NCBI RefSeq assembly: GCF_030009775.1
Contig: NZ_JASCTH010000043.1
Span: 1-64,000 of the forward strand
DNA length: 64,000 bases
Source of the DNA: Actinoplanes sandaracinus
GTDB taxonomy: Bacteria > Actinomycetota > Actinomycetes > Mycobacteriales > Micromonosporaceae
Direction: 5' to 3'
A program made the translations under genes and the position numbers. Every line of letters begins with the position of its first letter. The stretch's first letter is position 1. Shown here piece by piece: positions 49,255 through 58,287 of the stretch. Under the pieces are notes generated by a model, which was given only the letters and a program-made list of their open reading frames with translations, was not told the origin of the DNA and did no database searches.

Positions 49255-50376
49255 ATGGACACGCTCCAGCACGAGGCACGTCAGGCGGACACCGCCGCGT
49301 CCACGGACGGCCTGGACGTGCTCGACCACCTGCTCGTCACCCTGGTCGAAGCAGGCGGCTCCGATCTGCACCTGACCGTCGGATCCCCGCCGATGATGCG
49401 GGTGCACGGCTCGCTGCGGCCGGTACCCGGTTACGGCAAGCTCAACACGTCTGACACCGAGTTGCTGGCTCGCGCGGCGGTCACCGAGGCCCAGTGGCAG
49501 AAGTTCCTCGCCGAGCAGGAGATGGACTTCGCGCACAGCATCATCGGCGTCTCCCGCTTCCGCGGCAACCTCTACCGCCAGCGGACCTCGTGCGGCGCGG
49601 TCTTCCGGGCCATCCCGCACAAGATCAAGCCGCTGGACGAACTGGGCATGCCGGACTCGGTGGCCCGGTTCGCACACCTGCCGCGTGGTCTCGTCCTGGT
49701 GACCGGCCCGACCGGTTCCGGCAAGACCACCACTCTGGCCTCACTGCTCGACCTCGCCAACCGCAGCCGATCCGACCACATCATCACCATCGAGGACCCG
49801 ATCGAGTTCCTCCACCCGCACAAGCGCTGCGTGGTGAACCAGCGTGAGGTCGGCGCCGACACCGACACCTTCGCCAGCGCGCTCAAGCACGCGCTGCGGC
49901 AGGACCCGGACATCATCCTGGTCGGCGAGCTGCGCGACCTGACGACCACCGCCACGGCGCTGACCGCGGCGGAGACCGGTCACCTGGTGATGGCGACGCT
50001 GCACACGCAGAGCGCCACCCAGACCATCGACCGGGTCATCGACATCTTCCCGCCGCACCAGCAGTTGCAGATCCGCGCCCAGCTGGCAGCCAGCCTGCAG
50101 GGCGTGATCACGCAGGCGCTGGCGCCGACGGCCGACGGAAGGGGGCGTGCGGTGATCTGCGAGATCCTCTCCGCGACCCCGGCCATCCGCAGCCTGATCC
50201 GGGAGGGCAAGACCCACCAGATCCCGTCCTTCATGCAGGCCGGCGGCGCCGACGGCATGCTCGCCTTCGACCAGCACCTGGCCGAGAAGGTGCGCGAGGG
50301 CATCGTCAACATGCCGACCGCGCTGGAGCTCTGCCACTCCCCCGAGGAGCTCAAGCGGCTCGTGGGAAGGGCGTGA
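49255..50376 (+). CDS. pilT: PilT-type pilus retraction ATPase
   Basis: A 373-residue ATPase that depolymerises the pilus. It lacks the MshEN domain and the tetracysteine site of PilB, as expected. Walker A is GPTGSGKTTTLASLLD. The Asp box IITIEDPIEFLH is followed by Walker B ILVGELRDLTT and the His box GHLVMATLHTQSATQTIDRVIDIFP. The N-terminal PAS-like part has GGSDLHLTVGSPPMMRVHG. The ATG follows GGGAGAAC. It may have its own promoter as well as read-through from pilB. Confidence 0.95.
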   Translation: MDTLQHEARQADTAASTDGLDVLDHLLVTLVEAGGSDLHLTVGSPPMMRVHGSLRPVPGYGKLNTSDTELLARAAVTEAQWQKFLAEQEMDFAHSIIGVSRFRGNLYRQRTSCGAVFRAIPHKIKPLDELGMPDSVARFAHLPRGLVLVTGPTGSGKTTTLASLLDLANRSRSDHIITIEDPIEFLHPHKRCVVNQREVGADTDTFASALKHALRQDPDIILVGELRDLTTTATALTAAETGHLVMATLHTQSATQTIDRVIDIFPPHQQLQIRAQLAASLQGVITQALAPTADGRGRAVICEILSATPAIRSLIREGKTHQIPSFMQAGGADGMLAFDQHLAEKVREGIVNMPTALELCHSPEELKRLVGRA

Positions 50377-50380
50377 TCCG

Positions 50381-51610
50381 ATGGCGAACACGAAGACCTT
50401 CCACTACGAGGCGCTCGACGCCACCGGGAAGAAGGCCAAGGGGACCATCGAGGCCCCCAACGAGGCCGCCGCCACCCACCTGCTGCGCACCCGTGGCGAG
50501 GTGCCGCTCGGCCTGACCGTGGCCGGGCAGGGCCTGCAGAAGGACATCAAGATCCCCGGCCTGGGGAACCGTGTCAAGCTGAAGGACCTGGCCGTCTTCG
50601 CGCGGCAGTTCGCCACGATGACCTCGTCCGGCATGTCGCTGCTGCGATCGCTGTCGATCCTCGAGGAGCAGTCCTCGTCGCCGCCGCTGAAGACGGCGAT
50701 CGCCGAGGTGCGCACGGACGTGGCCGGCGGCAGCGGGCTCTCGGCGTCGATGGCCAAGCACGACCGGGTCTTCCCGCGTCTGATGATCGCCATGATCCGG
50801 GCCGGCGAGGCGGGCGGCATGATCGACAAGGCTCTCGAGCAGATCGCCGTGAGCCTGGAGAAGGACACCGTGCTCCGCGGCAAGATCAAGGCCGCACTGA
50901 CCTACCCGGCGATCGTGCTGGGCTTCACCTTCATCATGATCGCCGGCGTTCTGATCTTCATCGTCCCGATCTTCGAATCGATGTTCAAGAACCTCGGCGG
51001 CGAACTGCCGGCGCCCACCCAGTTCCTGGTCACGGCCAGCCACAACATGGGCTGGATCGGGCCCCTGACCCTGGGCTCGATGATCGCTGGCAGCGTCTTC
51101 TACAAGCGGCAGATGCGGACCAGCGAAGAGTTCCGGTTCAGGGTCGACAAGATCAAGATGCGGTTACCCGTCTTCGGGCCACTGCTGCGCAAGCTCGCCA
51201 TGAGCCGCTTCTCCCGCAACCTGGGACTGCTGCTGAACGTCGGCGTTCCGATCATGCAGGCCCTCGCCGTGGTCGGTGAGACCACCGGCAACGAAGTCAT
51301 CAACGCCGCGATGAAGGACGTGCAGTCGACCGTTCGTGACGGTCAGCCCATGTCCTCGGCGCTGCGCCATCACCCGATCTTCCCGACGATGGTCACCCAG
51401 ATGATCGAAGTCGGGGAGGAGAGCGGTCAGATCAGTCAGATGCTCGACAAGGTTGCCGACTTCTACGACAGAGAGGTCGACACCGCAGCCGAGTCACTGA
51501 CCGCATCGATCGAACCCATCATGGTGGTCGTCATGGGCACCGTGGTCGGCGGCATGGTCATCTGCCTCTATCTGCCGATGTTCACGATCGGCCAGAGCAT
51601 TCAGGGCTGA
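50381..51610 (+). CDS. pilC: PilC, inner-membrane platform protein
   Basis: A 409-residue GspF/PilC-type membrane protein on which PilB and PilT act. Two cytoplasmic helical domains (FARQFATMTSSGMSLLRSLS and MSRFSRNLGLLLNVGVPIMQAL) have the family pattern. Three hydrophobic segments are IVLGFTFIMIAGVLIFIVPIF, WIGPLTLGSMIAGSVF and IMVVVMGTVVGGMVICLYLP. It lies four bases after the pilT stop. Confidence 0.95.
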   Translation: MANTKTFHYEALDATGKKAKGTIEAPNEAAATHLLRTRGEVPLGLTVAGQGLQKDIKIPGLGNRVKLKDLAVFARQFATMTSSGMSLLRSLSILEEQSSSPPLKTAIAEVRTDVAGGSGLSASMAKHDRVFPRLMIAMIRAGEAGGMIDKALEQIAVSLEKDTVLRGKIKAALTYPAIVLGFTFIMIAGVLIFIVPIFESMFKNLGGELPAPTQFLVTASHNMGWIGPLTLGSMIAGSVFYKRQMRTSEEFRFRVDKIKMRLPVFGPLLRKLAMSRFSRNLGLLLNVGVPIMQALAVVGETTGNEVINAAMKDVQSTVRDGQPMSSALRHHPIFPTMVTQMIEVGEESGQISQMLDKVADFYDREVDTAAESLTASIEPIMVVVMGTVVGGMVICLYLPMFTIGQSIQG

Positions 51611-51730
51611 CGACCCGCGAACAGAACAGCCATTTCCTGGCCGACTCCCGACGGCCTGCAGCACCACCCGGGCGCCCGAGCCCGGTTCACCCATCCCCGC
51701 CCCACCACTCTGCCCATGGAGGCACCCCGA

Positions 51731-52210
51731 ATGCAGGACATCATCGCCCGACTCCGCGCCGGCAAGAAGAACGACGAGGGCTTCACCCTGATCGAGCTTC
51801 TGGTCGTGGTCGTCATCATCGGCGTCCTGGTCGCGATCGCCGTGCCGGTGTACCTGAACTACCGCCAGGGCGCGGCCGACAAGTCGGCGCAGTCCGACGT
51901 GCGCGGCGCCATCAGCGCGGTCGAGCAGTACTACACCAACAACGGCAACAAGTTCCCGGCGAGCAAGTCTGAGGAGACCGGCGACGCCAAGGTTCTGGAA
52001 CTCCCGCCGCTGAACGCCACGGGTGGTGCGAAGGCCACCATCACGCTCTCCGACAAGACCAAGCTCGCCTACTACAAGGTCGACGAGAAGTCCTACCGGA
52101 TCTGCGCGACCAACACCGGCGGTAGCGACAAGTACTTCCTCTACGACAGCACCGCCGGTGGCTCGGTCAGCGACGCGGGCAAGGTCCTCACCCTCGCCAC
52201 CTGCTCCTGA
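51731..52210 (+). CDS. pilA: Type IV pilin
   Basis: A 159-residue major-pilin candidate. The class III leader KKNDEG precedes the cleavage site and FTLIELLVVVVIIGVLVAIA, with Phe+1 and Glu+5 conserved. Mature residues 30 on include SAQSDVRGAISAVEQYYTNN and a beta-rich end with one Cys near the middle and one just before the stop, a likely disulfide. The ATG at 51731 is fixed by GGAGG eight bases upstream. It is processed by the prepilin peptidase encoded next. Confidence 0.94.
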   Translation: MQDIIARLRAGKKNDEGFTLIELLVVVVIIGVLVAIAVPVYLNYRQGAADKSAQSDVRGAISAVEQYYTNNGNKFPASKSEETGDAKVLELPPLNATGGAKATITLSDKTKLAYYKVDEKSYRICATNTGGSDKYFLYDSTAGGSVSDAGKVLTLATCS

Positions 52211-52284
52211 CGCACCACACCCGGGTGGCACCGACGCCGGCGCCACCCGGGCTCATCCCCTGACGAAGTAGGAGGAGGACCACG

Positions 52285-53067
52285 ATGCTCCTGGCCCCGC
52301 TGTTCGGCATCGTGGCTCTCCTCGGACTCGCGATCGGCTCGTTCCTGAACGTCGTGATCCACCGAGTCCCCCGCGACGAGTCGCTGGTCACGCCCGGATC
52401 GCACTGCCCGGAGTGCGGCAACCCGGTCCGGGCCCGGCACAACGTGCCGGTGCTCGGCTGGCTGATGCTGCGCGGCCGGTGCGCCGACTGCGGCACCCGG
52501 ATCAGCGCCCGCTACCCGCTGGTCGAGGCCGGCACCGCCGTCCTGTTCGTGGCGGTCGCGGCCCGCTTCGGCTGGTCCTGGGAACTTCCCGCCTACCTCT
52601 ACCTGGCCGCCGTCGCGATCGCCCTGGCGATGATCGACCTGGACGTCCTGCGGCTTCCCAACAAGATCGTCCTTCCTTCGTACGCTGTGGCCGCCGCCCT
52701 CCTGGTACCGGTCTCCCTGGTCGCGGGCGACCCGGCGGACCTGCTCCGCGGTCTGTTCGCCGCGGGGCTGCTCTACGTGCTCTACCGAGTGCTCGCCCTC
52801 TGGGGCATGGGCGGCGGCGACGTGAAGCTGGCCCCGCTGCTCGGCTTCTACCTCGGCTGGCTCGGCTGGAGCGCGGTCATGGTCGGCGCCTTCGCCGGGT
52901 TCGTGCTCGGCGGCCTGGTCGGCGGCGTCCTGCTGGCCCTCAAACTGGCGAGCCGGAAGAGCCGCATCCCGTTCGGCCCGTACATGCTGGCCGGCGCCTT
53001 CCTGGCGGTCTTCGCCGCGGCTCCGCTCGCCGACTGGTACACGAACCTGCTCCTCCCCTCCGTTTAG
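52285..53067 (+). CDS. pilD: Prepilin peptidase
   Basis: A 260-residue polytopic aspartyl protease that cleaves and usually N-methylates prepilins. The N-terminal methylase-like domain has paired zinc CxxC motifs (CPECGNPVRARHNVPVLGWL; CADCGTRI). The protease aspartates are in MIDLDVLRLPNKIV and in GMGGGDVKLAPLLGFYLGW. About seven hydrophobic segments. It lies between pilin and assembly genes. Confidence 0.95.
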   Translation: MLLAPLFGIVALLGLAIGSFLNVVIHRVPRDESLVTPGSHCPECGNPVRARHNVPVLGWLMLRGRCADCGTRISARYPLVEAGTAVLFVAVAARFGWSWELPAYLYLAAVAIALAMIDLDVLRLPNKIVLPSYAVAAALLVPVSLVAGDPADLLRGLFAAGLLYVLYRVLALWGMGGGDVKLAPLLGFYLGWLGWSAVMVGAFAGFVLGGLVGGVLLALKLASRKSRIPFGPYMLAGAFLAVFAAAPLADWYTNLLLPSV

Positions 53068-53095
53068 ACAACCCGCCGAGAAGGAAGGAAGACCG

Positions 53096-54121
53096 ATGGC
53101 TGGCGCAACACCGATCGGGCTGGACATCGGCTCGTCCTCCATTCGAGCCGTGGAGGTCCGTCGCAACAAGGACGACTACACGCTCGTCAACTTCGGCCAG
53201 ATGCCGCTGGAGGCCGGCACCGTGGTAGCCGGCGTGGTGCAGAACCCGGGCGCGGTCACCAACGCGGTCAAGCAGCTCTGGGCCGCCTGCAGGTTCGGCA
53301 GCAAGAAGGTCACCCTCGCGGTCACCAACCCGCAGTTGGTGGTGCGCGAGGCGTCGGTCGCCAACCTGCCGGCCAGCCAGATGCGTCAGGCCCTGCCGTT
53401 CCAGGTGAAGGAACAGTTGCCGCTCGCGGTCGAGCGCTCGCTGCTGGACTTCTACCCGCTGGAGCAGCCGGGCGACAACCCGACCGTCCGCGGACTGCTG
53501 ATCGCCATGCCCAAGGACGCGGTGCTCACCCTGGTCCAGGCGGTCCAGAAGGCCGGCCTCAAGGTCAAGGGCGTCGACCTCGCCTCGTTCGCCATGCTCC
53601 GCGCCGCCTCCCGGCTGGACGCCCAGGTCGAGGCGATCGTCGACATCGGCGCCAACATCACCAGCGTGGTCGTGCACGCGGACGGTGAACCGCTGTTCGT
53701 CCGTACTCTCCCCCGAGGCGGCACCGAGATCACCGAGAGTATCGCCACCCGCCTCGGCCTGCAGCCCGGCGAGGCCGAGGCCGTCAAGTGCCGGTACGGC
53801 ATGCACGGTGACGGCAATCCGGACACCGTGGCCGCCCTGGTCGACGCGGTCCGCCCGCTCGCCAGCGAGCTGCGCAGCTCCTTCACCTACCTCGCCTCCG
53901 GCGAGCGGCAGAAGCAGGTCACCCGGATCTCGCTCTGCGGCGGCAGCGCGCTCATGCCCGGCCTCGCCGAGCACCTCCAGGAGCAACTCGGCGTCCCCGT
54001 GATGTACGCGGACAGCACGGCCCGCCTCCGTGACACCCGCAAGGCCCGGGAGCGCGGTTTCGACAGTTTCGTGCCGTCGGCAGCGGTGTCGATCGGCCTG
54101 ACCCTCGGAGCGGTCCGATGA
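53096..54121 (+). CDS. pilM: PilM, actin-like pilus assembly protein
   Basis: A 341-residue cytoplasmic protein of the FtsA/actin fold. The phosphate 1 loop is GLDIGSSSIRAVEV, phosphate 2 is VDIGANITSVVVHADG, and the adenosine loop is LCGGSALMPGLAEHL. It links the cytoplasmic ring to PilN. It overlaps pilN by four bases (ATGA). Confidence 0.93.
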   Translation: MAGATPIGLDIGSSSIRAVEVRRNKDDYTLVNFGQMPLEAGTVVAGVVQNPGAVTNAVKQLWAACRFGSKKVTLAVTNPQLVVREASVANLPASQMRQALPFQVKEQLPLAVERSLLDFYPLEQPGDNPTVRGLLIAMPKDAVLTLVQAVQKAGLKVKGVDLASFAMLRAASRLDAQVEAIVDIGANITSVVVHADGEPLFVRTLPRGGTEITESIATRLGLQPGEAEAVKCRYGMHGDGNPDTVAALVDAVRPLASELRSSFTYLASGERQKQVTRISLCGGSALMPGLAEHLQEQLGVPVMYADSTARLRDTRKARERGFDSFVPSAAVSIGLTLGAVR

Positions 54122-54810
54122 CCACCACCGCACTGATGCCCGTGGACCCCACGGTGTCGCCGCAGCAGGCGGCCCGCATCCTCACCATCCGCGCCGACCT
54201 GCTGCCCCCGGAGATCCGGGAAGGCCGGCGGGCCCGGCGAACCCGCACGCTGATCGTGCTCCTGATGGTGGCCACCCTGGCCGTCCTCGGCGCTTGGTAC
54301 TGGCAGGCCCTGGTCGCCAAGCAGACCGCCGACGAGGAGTACAACGACACCTTCCAGTCGCTGACCAAGGCGCGCACCGACCAGAAGACCGACGAGTTCA
54401 GGGCGCTCGTCGAGTACCAGGAGGGCGGGGAGATCCTGAACGCCGAGCTGAAGGCGATGATGGCGAACGACCTCTCCTGGACCAACCTGATCAACCTGCT
54501 CCGGGACCGCGCCGAGGACACCGACCCGACCATGACCATCAGGGAGATCACCGCTTCCCTGGCCGCGGCCGGGGACGCCGAGGTCCCGGCCGGGGTCGTC
54601 GGCACGCTGACCGTCACCGGCACGGCCGACAACAAGCGCATCGTCGCCGACTACGTCAACGAGCTCGGCGATCTGGAGGACCTGGTGAACCCGTTCGTCA
54701 CGAACGTGACGAAGGGCCAGGACGGCTTCTCGTACACCATCTCGATCACGATCACCGACAAGGCGCTGTGCGGCCGCTTCGCTGACGAATGCCCGAGCGG
54801 GGGTAAATGA
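54118..54810 (+). CDS. pilN: PilN-like pilus assembly protein
   Basis: A 230-residue bitopic membrane protein. The N-terminal cytoplasmic part contains RADLLPPEIREGRRARR, matching the INLLP-type PilM-binding sequence of PilN. One helix (TLIVLLMVATLAVLGAWYW) follows, then a coiled coil and a ferredoxin-like periplasm-side domain. Overlaps with pilM and pilO indicate tight coupling. Confidence 0.88.
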   Translation: MTTTALMPVDPTVSPQQAARILTIRADLLPPEIREGRRARRTRTLIVLLMVATLAVLGAWYWQALVAKQTADEEYNDTFQSLTKARTDQKTDEFRALVEYQEGGEILNAELKAMMANDLSWTNLINLLRDRAEDTDPTMTIREITASLAAAGDAEVPAGVVGTLTVTGTADNKRIVADYVNELGDLEDLVNPFVTNVTKGQDGFSYTISITITDKALCGRFADECPSGGK

Positions 54811-55385
54811 TGACCACACGCCGCATCGATCAGATCTGGCTGTTCGGCGGACTGGCGCTGGCCATCCTGCTCGTCGTGGGCGGCTGGTTCATGATGATCA
54901 AGCCGCAGTACACCGCCCGGGACAGTGTCCAGGCCGACACCGCCGACACGGTCATCCAACTGGCCAAGGAGCAGAAGAAGCTGGCCGGGCTGAAAGAACA
55001 GCTCAAAAAGGTCGACGAGTACAAGGCGACCCTGAGCACGGCGCAGAAGGCCCTGCCGTACGGGAAGACAACCAACAAGATCCCCGAGTTCCTCAAGCAG
55101 TTGCAGACCCTCGGCACCACCTACGGCATCGAGGTCAGCGGATACGGCGCCTCCGCTCCAGAAGTCTCGGAGACCACTCCGACGGTCTCCCAGCTTCCGA
55201 TCACCCTGAACATCGAGGGCCGGATCGAGAAGATCACTCCGTTCCTCAAGCACCTGCAGAGCGAGCAGCCCCGAGCGGTGCTGATCGAGTCGGCCAAACT
55301 CAACTCCGGCCTCAAGGGCTGGGAGTTGCAGATCTCGCTGGACGCCTTCATCACCTCGACCGAGACCAGGCCCGTCGACTCCTGA
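54807..55385 (+). CDS. pilO: PilO-like pilus assembly protein
   Basis: A 192-residue bitopic protein that partners PilN. One N-terminal helix (WLFGGLALAILLVVGGWFMM), a coiled coil (QLAKEQKKLAGLKEQLKKVD) and a C-terminal domain (LPITLNIEGRIEKITPFLKH) are typical. It is the last pil gene; a strong terminator follows. No PilP or PilQ gene is present, as expected for a single-membrane cell. Confidence 0.9.
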   Translation: MMTTRRIDQIWLFGGLALAILLVVGGWFMMIKPQYTARDSVQADTADTVIQLAKEQKKLAGLKEQLKKVDEYKATLSTAQKALPYGKTTNKIPEFLKQLQTLGTTYGIEVSGYGASAPEVSETTPTVSQLPITLNIEGRIEKITPFLKHLQSEQPRAVLIESAKLNSGLKGWELQISLDAFITSTETRPVDS

Positions 55386-55398
55386 CGTTCGGCGCGCA

Positions 55399-55429
55399 AC
55401 GGCCCTGCTCCGGTGGAGCGGGGCCGTTT
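55399..55429 (+). terminator. Intrinsic terminator of the pil operon
   Basis: AACGGCCCTGCTCC pairs with GGAGCGGGGCCGTT (14 bp with one G-U pair, three-base loop), followed by TTTCC, 14 bases beyond the pilO stop. Confidence 0.8.
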
Positions 55430-55515
55430 CCGTGCAACCGGTCGGCACCCGGATGACACTCGTGGCCCCGGGGTTTCCCGCCGATCAGGCAGGTATCCAC
55501 GAGGAGGGAACCCCG

Positions 55516-55911
55516 ATGAACCCCAACCTGATCCTGATCGCCGACGACGACAGCGATGTCCGCGACATGCTCACGGTCACGCTGGAGGCCGCCGGCTTCC
55601 ACGCCCTGGGCGCGAAGGACGGGCACACCGCCGCCCGGATCCTCACCGTCGCCAAGCCGGTCGGCATGATCACCGACGTGCGGATGCCGGCCATGAACGG
55701 CATGGAGCTGTGCCAGTTGGCCCGCGGCAACCCGGAGATCCGGAACATGGCGATCCTCATGGTCTCCGGCAACGCCCACGCCTACGACCTCGACGCCGGC
55801 ATGGACTCGGGCGCCGACGGATACCTCACCAAGCCGTTGTCCCCCCGGCAGCTCGTCACGGAGCTGCGGACCCTGATCGGCCGCCGGCAGCCGGATCGAT
55901 CAGCCGCCTGA
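55516..55911 (+). CDS. Stand-alone response-regulator receiver protein
   Basis: A 131-residue single receiver domain with no output domain. The acidic pocket is IADDDSDV, the phospho-acceptor Asp is in VGMITDVRMPAMNG, the switch Ser is in ILMVSGNAH and the Lys is in GYLTKPLSPRQL. It is CheY- or PilG-like in form. The ATG at 55516 is fixed by GGAGGGAA. It is downstream of the pil terminator and may regulate pilus motors or another output. No histidine kinase is adjacent. Confidence 0.88.
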   Translation: MNPNLILIADDDSDVRDMLTVTLEAAGFHALGAKDGHTAARILTVAKPVGMITDVRMPAMNGMELCQLARGNPEIRNMAILMVSGNAHAYDLDAGMDSGADGYLTKPLSPRQLVTELRTLIGRRQPDRSAA

Positions 55912-56220
55912 AACGGTCCGCCGCCCGGCGAACGCCGGCGTCATCCGATCGCCGCCGGACAAGGCGCCGGGTCTCCCCCGCCAGCTCCGGCAAGGCCGCT
56001 TACCTATGCATTTCCTATGCATCGGCGACAACTCCTCGCTTTCTACCGAAACGACGGTTATCGTTACGTTCGGTCCGCGCCGCTCCCCCCGTAGCGGCGC
56101 GGGCCACCTACGTCACCCGGCCCTGCTTCACCCGGCCCTGCGCAGCGCGCGGCGGGCTCCCTTTTCCTGGTACGCGCGGCGGCCCGCTCATCCATTCCGG
56201 CCTGCGCCGTTCCGGAGGTG

Positions 56221-56526
56221 GGACCAGACGCCTGGCCGGAGCGCGCTCGGGAAGCGGACCAGACGCCTGGTAGGAGCCGGCGCTCGGGAAGCGGGACCAG
56301 ACGCCTAGTAGGAGCCGGCGCTCGGGAAGCGGGACCAGACGCCTAGTAGGAGCCGGCGCTCGGGAAGCGGGACCAGACGCCTAGTAGGAGCCGGCGCTCG
56401 GGAAGCGGGACCAGACGCCTAGTAGGAGCCGGCGCTCGGGAAGCGGGACCAGACGCCTAGTAGGAGCCGGCGCTCGGGAAGCGGGACCAGACGCCTAGTA
56501 GGAGCCGGCGCTCTGGAAGTGGGACC
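56221..56526. repeat. 38-bp tandem array copying a gene's 3' end
   Basis: Nine units share a GGACCAGACGCCTAGTAGGA core. They begin at 56221, 56256, 56294, 56332, 56370, 56408, 56446, 56484 and 56522. The unit at 56484 supplies the end and stop codon of the transglycosylase-like gene, the unit at 56522 lies within that gene's coding end, and the rest lie downstream. Units 56294-56483 are nearly identical. Confidence 0.9.
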
Positions 56527-57178
56527 AGGCGCCGCACGGCGTCGAGTAACGGCCCTTGATGTAGCCGAGACCCCAGGTGATCTGGGTAGCCGGACTGATC
56601 CTCCAGTCCGAGCCGGCTGACGCCATCTTGCTCCCGGGATAAGCCTGCGGGATGCCGTACGCGCCGGAGCTCCGGTTGGTGGCCTTGTAGTTCCAGCCGC
56701 TCTCGTGGTCCCAGAGTTTGTTCAGGCAGGAGAACTGCCCGATCCCGAGCCCGGCTTTCAGCGTCAGGGCGCAGCCGATGGCCCGGCTGCCACTGAAGTC
56801 GGCGCACGCGTCGGGGATCGTGCCGGCGTAGGGCACCGGTCCGGTCGCCGCCGCCCGTTTGGCGGCGGCCTTCTTCTCCGCTGCCACCTTGCGCTGTGCG
56901 GTCTCCAGAGCGCGGGCATCAGCCGCCGCGGTCTGCGCGACAGCGGTGGCCTTGCGGGCGGCCGCCTGTTCGGCTTCGGCGCGGGCGGCTCGGGCGGCGG
57001 CGTGCTCGGCCTGGCGCTGGGCCAGGAGCCGTTCGGTCGACGCCTTCTCCTGGCCGGCGAGCACAGCCGACTGCCGCCGGTCGGTCTGTTGCTGCCCCAG
57101 GTGCACGCCACCGGCAAGGCCGGCGAGCAGCAGGGCGACCGAGGCGGCACGGGCGCTGAGACCGCGAAGTCGATTCAC
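56495..57178 (-). CDS. Secreted transglycosylase-like protein
   Basis: A 227-residue exported protein. The start is GTG 57178, seven bases after GGAGGG. The N-terminus is a signal peptide (LSARAASVALLLAGLAGGVH). A long Ala/Arg/Lys/Glu coiled coil covers about residues 30-110. The C-terminal domain (about 125-227) resembles the SLT-like domain of actinobacterial cell-wall proteins: CLNKLWDHESGWNYKATNRS with the catalytic-position Glu, SGAYGIPQAYPGSKM, ATQITWGLGYIKGRY and a final CGAWSHFQSAGSY. It likely cleaves or binds peptidoglycan. A tandem array derived from its last codons follows. Confidence 0.87.
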   Translation of the reverse strand: MNRLRGLSARAASVALLLAGLAGGVHLGQQQTDRRQSAVLAGQEKASTERLLAQRQAEHAAARAARAEAEQAAARKATAVAQTAAADARALETAQRKVAAEKKAAAKRAAATGPVPYAGTIPDACADFSGSRAIGCALTLKAGLGIGQFSCLNKLWDHESGWNYKATNRSSGAYGIPQAYPGSKMASAGSDWRISPATQITWGLGYIKGRYSTPCGAWSHFQSAGSY

Positions 57179-57418
57179 CGAAAATCCCTCCAACGGGCAT
57201 GGATCTTCCTCGGCGGTTACAACGCTGTCCAGTCCTCCACTGTGTATCGGCTGTGAGCCCCGTCATATCGGCGTCGCCACCGATCGCGCGCGCCAACGGC
57301 CCTCCCCGGCATCCGCTTCGCTTCGGGGAGCGCCAGACAGGGGTTCGCGGTGCACCGTGGACCGCCGGCCGCCGAGGCACGCGGCCCGTCCGGCGTAACG
57401 AGCACAGAAACGCAGAAA

Positions 57419-57438
57419 GCCCGGACCGAAGTCCGGGC
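57419..57438 (-). terminator. Terminator of the tRNA-Ala gene
   Basis: GCCCGGAC-TTCG-GTCCGGGC on the minus strand (8-bp stem, UUCG tetraloop) followed by TTTCTGCGTTTC, 12 bases beyond the tRNA. Confidence 0.85.
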
Positions 57439-57450
57439 ATTTCTCAAGGG

Positions 57451-57523
57451 TGGAGCTGAGGGGACTCGAACCCCTGACCCCCACACTGCCAGTGTGGTGC
57501 GCTACCAGCTGCGCCACAGCCCC
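57451..57523 (-). tRNA. tRNA-Ala (anticodon GGC)
   Basis: A 73-nt cloverleaf read on the minus strand. The acceptor GGGGCTG pairs with CAGCTCC and has the G3-U70 pair that identifies alanine tRNAs. The D arm is GCGCAGCTGGTAGCGC, the anticodon stem-loop CCACACTGGCAGTGTGG has GGC at the anticodon, and the T arm is GGGTTCGAGTCCC. The discriminator base is A. CCA is not encoded. Confidence 0.96.
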
Positions 57524-57616
57524 TTGCTGCACTAATCGTCCTGCATGTCCTGGCGTTTCCCCCGGGCACGCTGGAAATACTACACAACCCGAGAGCCACC
57601 CCTCGCCGGACCCCCC

Positions 57617-58165
57617 TCAGTTCAGGGAGACGTCCGGGGGGAAGTGGGCGACCGCGGCGAGGATGTCGCCCTGGCGGCGCAGCACCATGGCCCAGAGGTC
57701 GTCGGGGCGCTCCACGAAGGGGTCGCCGGGGAGGGCGTCGAAGACGAACCAGGACCCGGCCGAGATCTCGTCCTCCAGTTGGCCCGCGGACCAGCCGGAA
57801 TAGCCGGCGAAGACGCGGATGCCGGCGACGCTCTCCCGCAGCCGCTCCGGGTCGGCGGCGAGGTCGAGGGTGCCGAGCGCGCCGCTGACCGGATGGAAAC
57901 CGGACAGCCGCTTCTTCACCTCCGGTTTGGTCCGGGCCAGGCAGATCGCCGACTCGGGCTGCACCGGGCCGCCCTCGAACAGGACCGCCGGATCTCCGGC
58001 CAGTTCGCCCCAGGCGCCGAGAACCTCGGCCACCGGGACCTCGGTCGCGCGGTTGAGCACGACTCCCAGCGCGCCGCCCGTCTCGTGGGCCACCAGCAGC
58101 ACGACCGTACGGTCGAAGTTGGGGTCCTTGAGGGTGGGTGTGGCGACGAGCAGCTGACCGGTCAT
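57617..58165 (-). CDS. YqgE/AlgH family protein (UPF0301)
   Basis: A 182-residue single-domain protein of the YqgE/AlgH family: it starts TGQLLVATPTLKDPNFDRTVVLL, continues AHETGGALGVVLNRATEVPV, then LFEGGPVQPESAICLAR, and ends with VFAGYSGWSAGQLEDEISAGSWFV. All are characteristic. The molecular function is not established. The ATG at 58165 is chosen on family length, with GGAG upstream. Divergent from the phosphorylase gene. Confidence 0.9.
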   Translation of the reverse strand: MTGQLLVATPTLKDPNFDRTVVLLVAHETGGALGVVLNRATEVPVAEVLGAWGELAGDPAVLFEGGPVQPESAICLARTKPEVKKRLSGFHPVSGALGTLDLAADPERLRESVAGIRVFAGYSGWSAGQLEDEISAGSWFVFDALPGDPFVERPDDLWAMVLRRQGDILAAVAHFPPDVSLN

Positions 58166-58287
58166 CGACTCCACCGACCGGCCTCCGATCCGCTGCTGCT
58201 CACCGAACACGTGTTTACCGCCGTCCACTCGACGTAGCCATGCTCAGCACATTAGCTTGGCTTTCCGGCCACGGATAAGGTCTGGAC

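Noticed and set aside
56221..56526. 38-bp repeats considered as a CRISPR array
   Set aside because: Units abut directly without spacers and match the coding end of the adjacent gene.
56850..57450. c-di-AMP (ydaO) riboswitch upstream of the transglycosylase-like gene
   Set aside because: Such genes often have one, but I could not find the conserved core or pseudoknot sequences in the leader.
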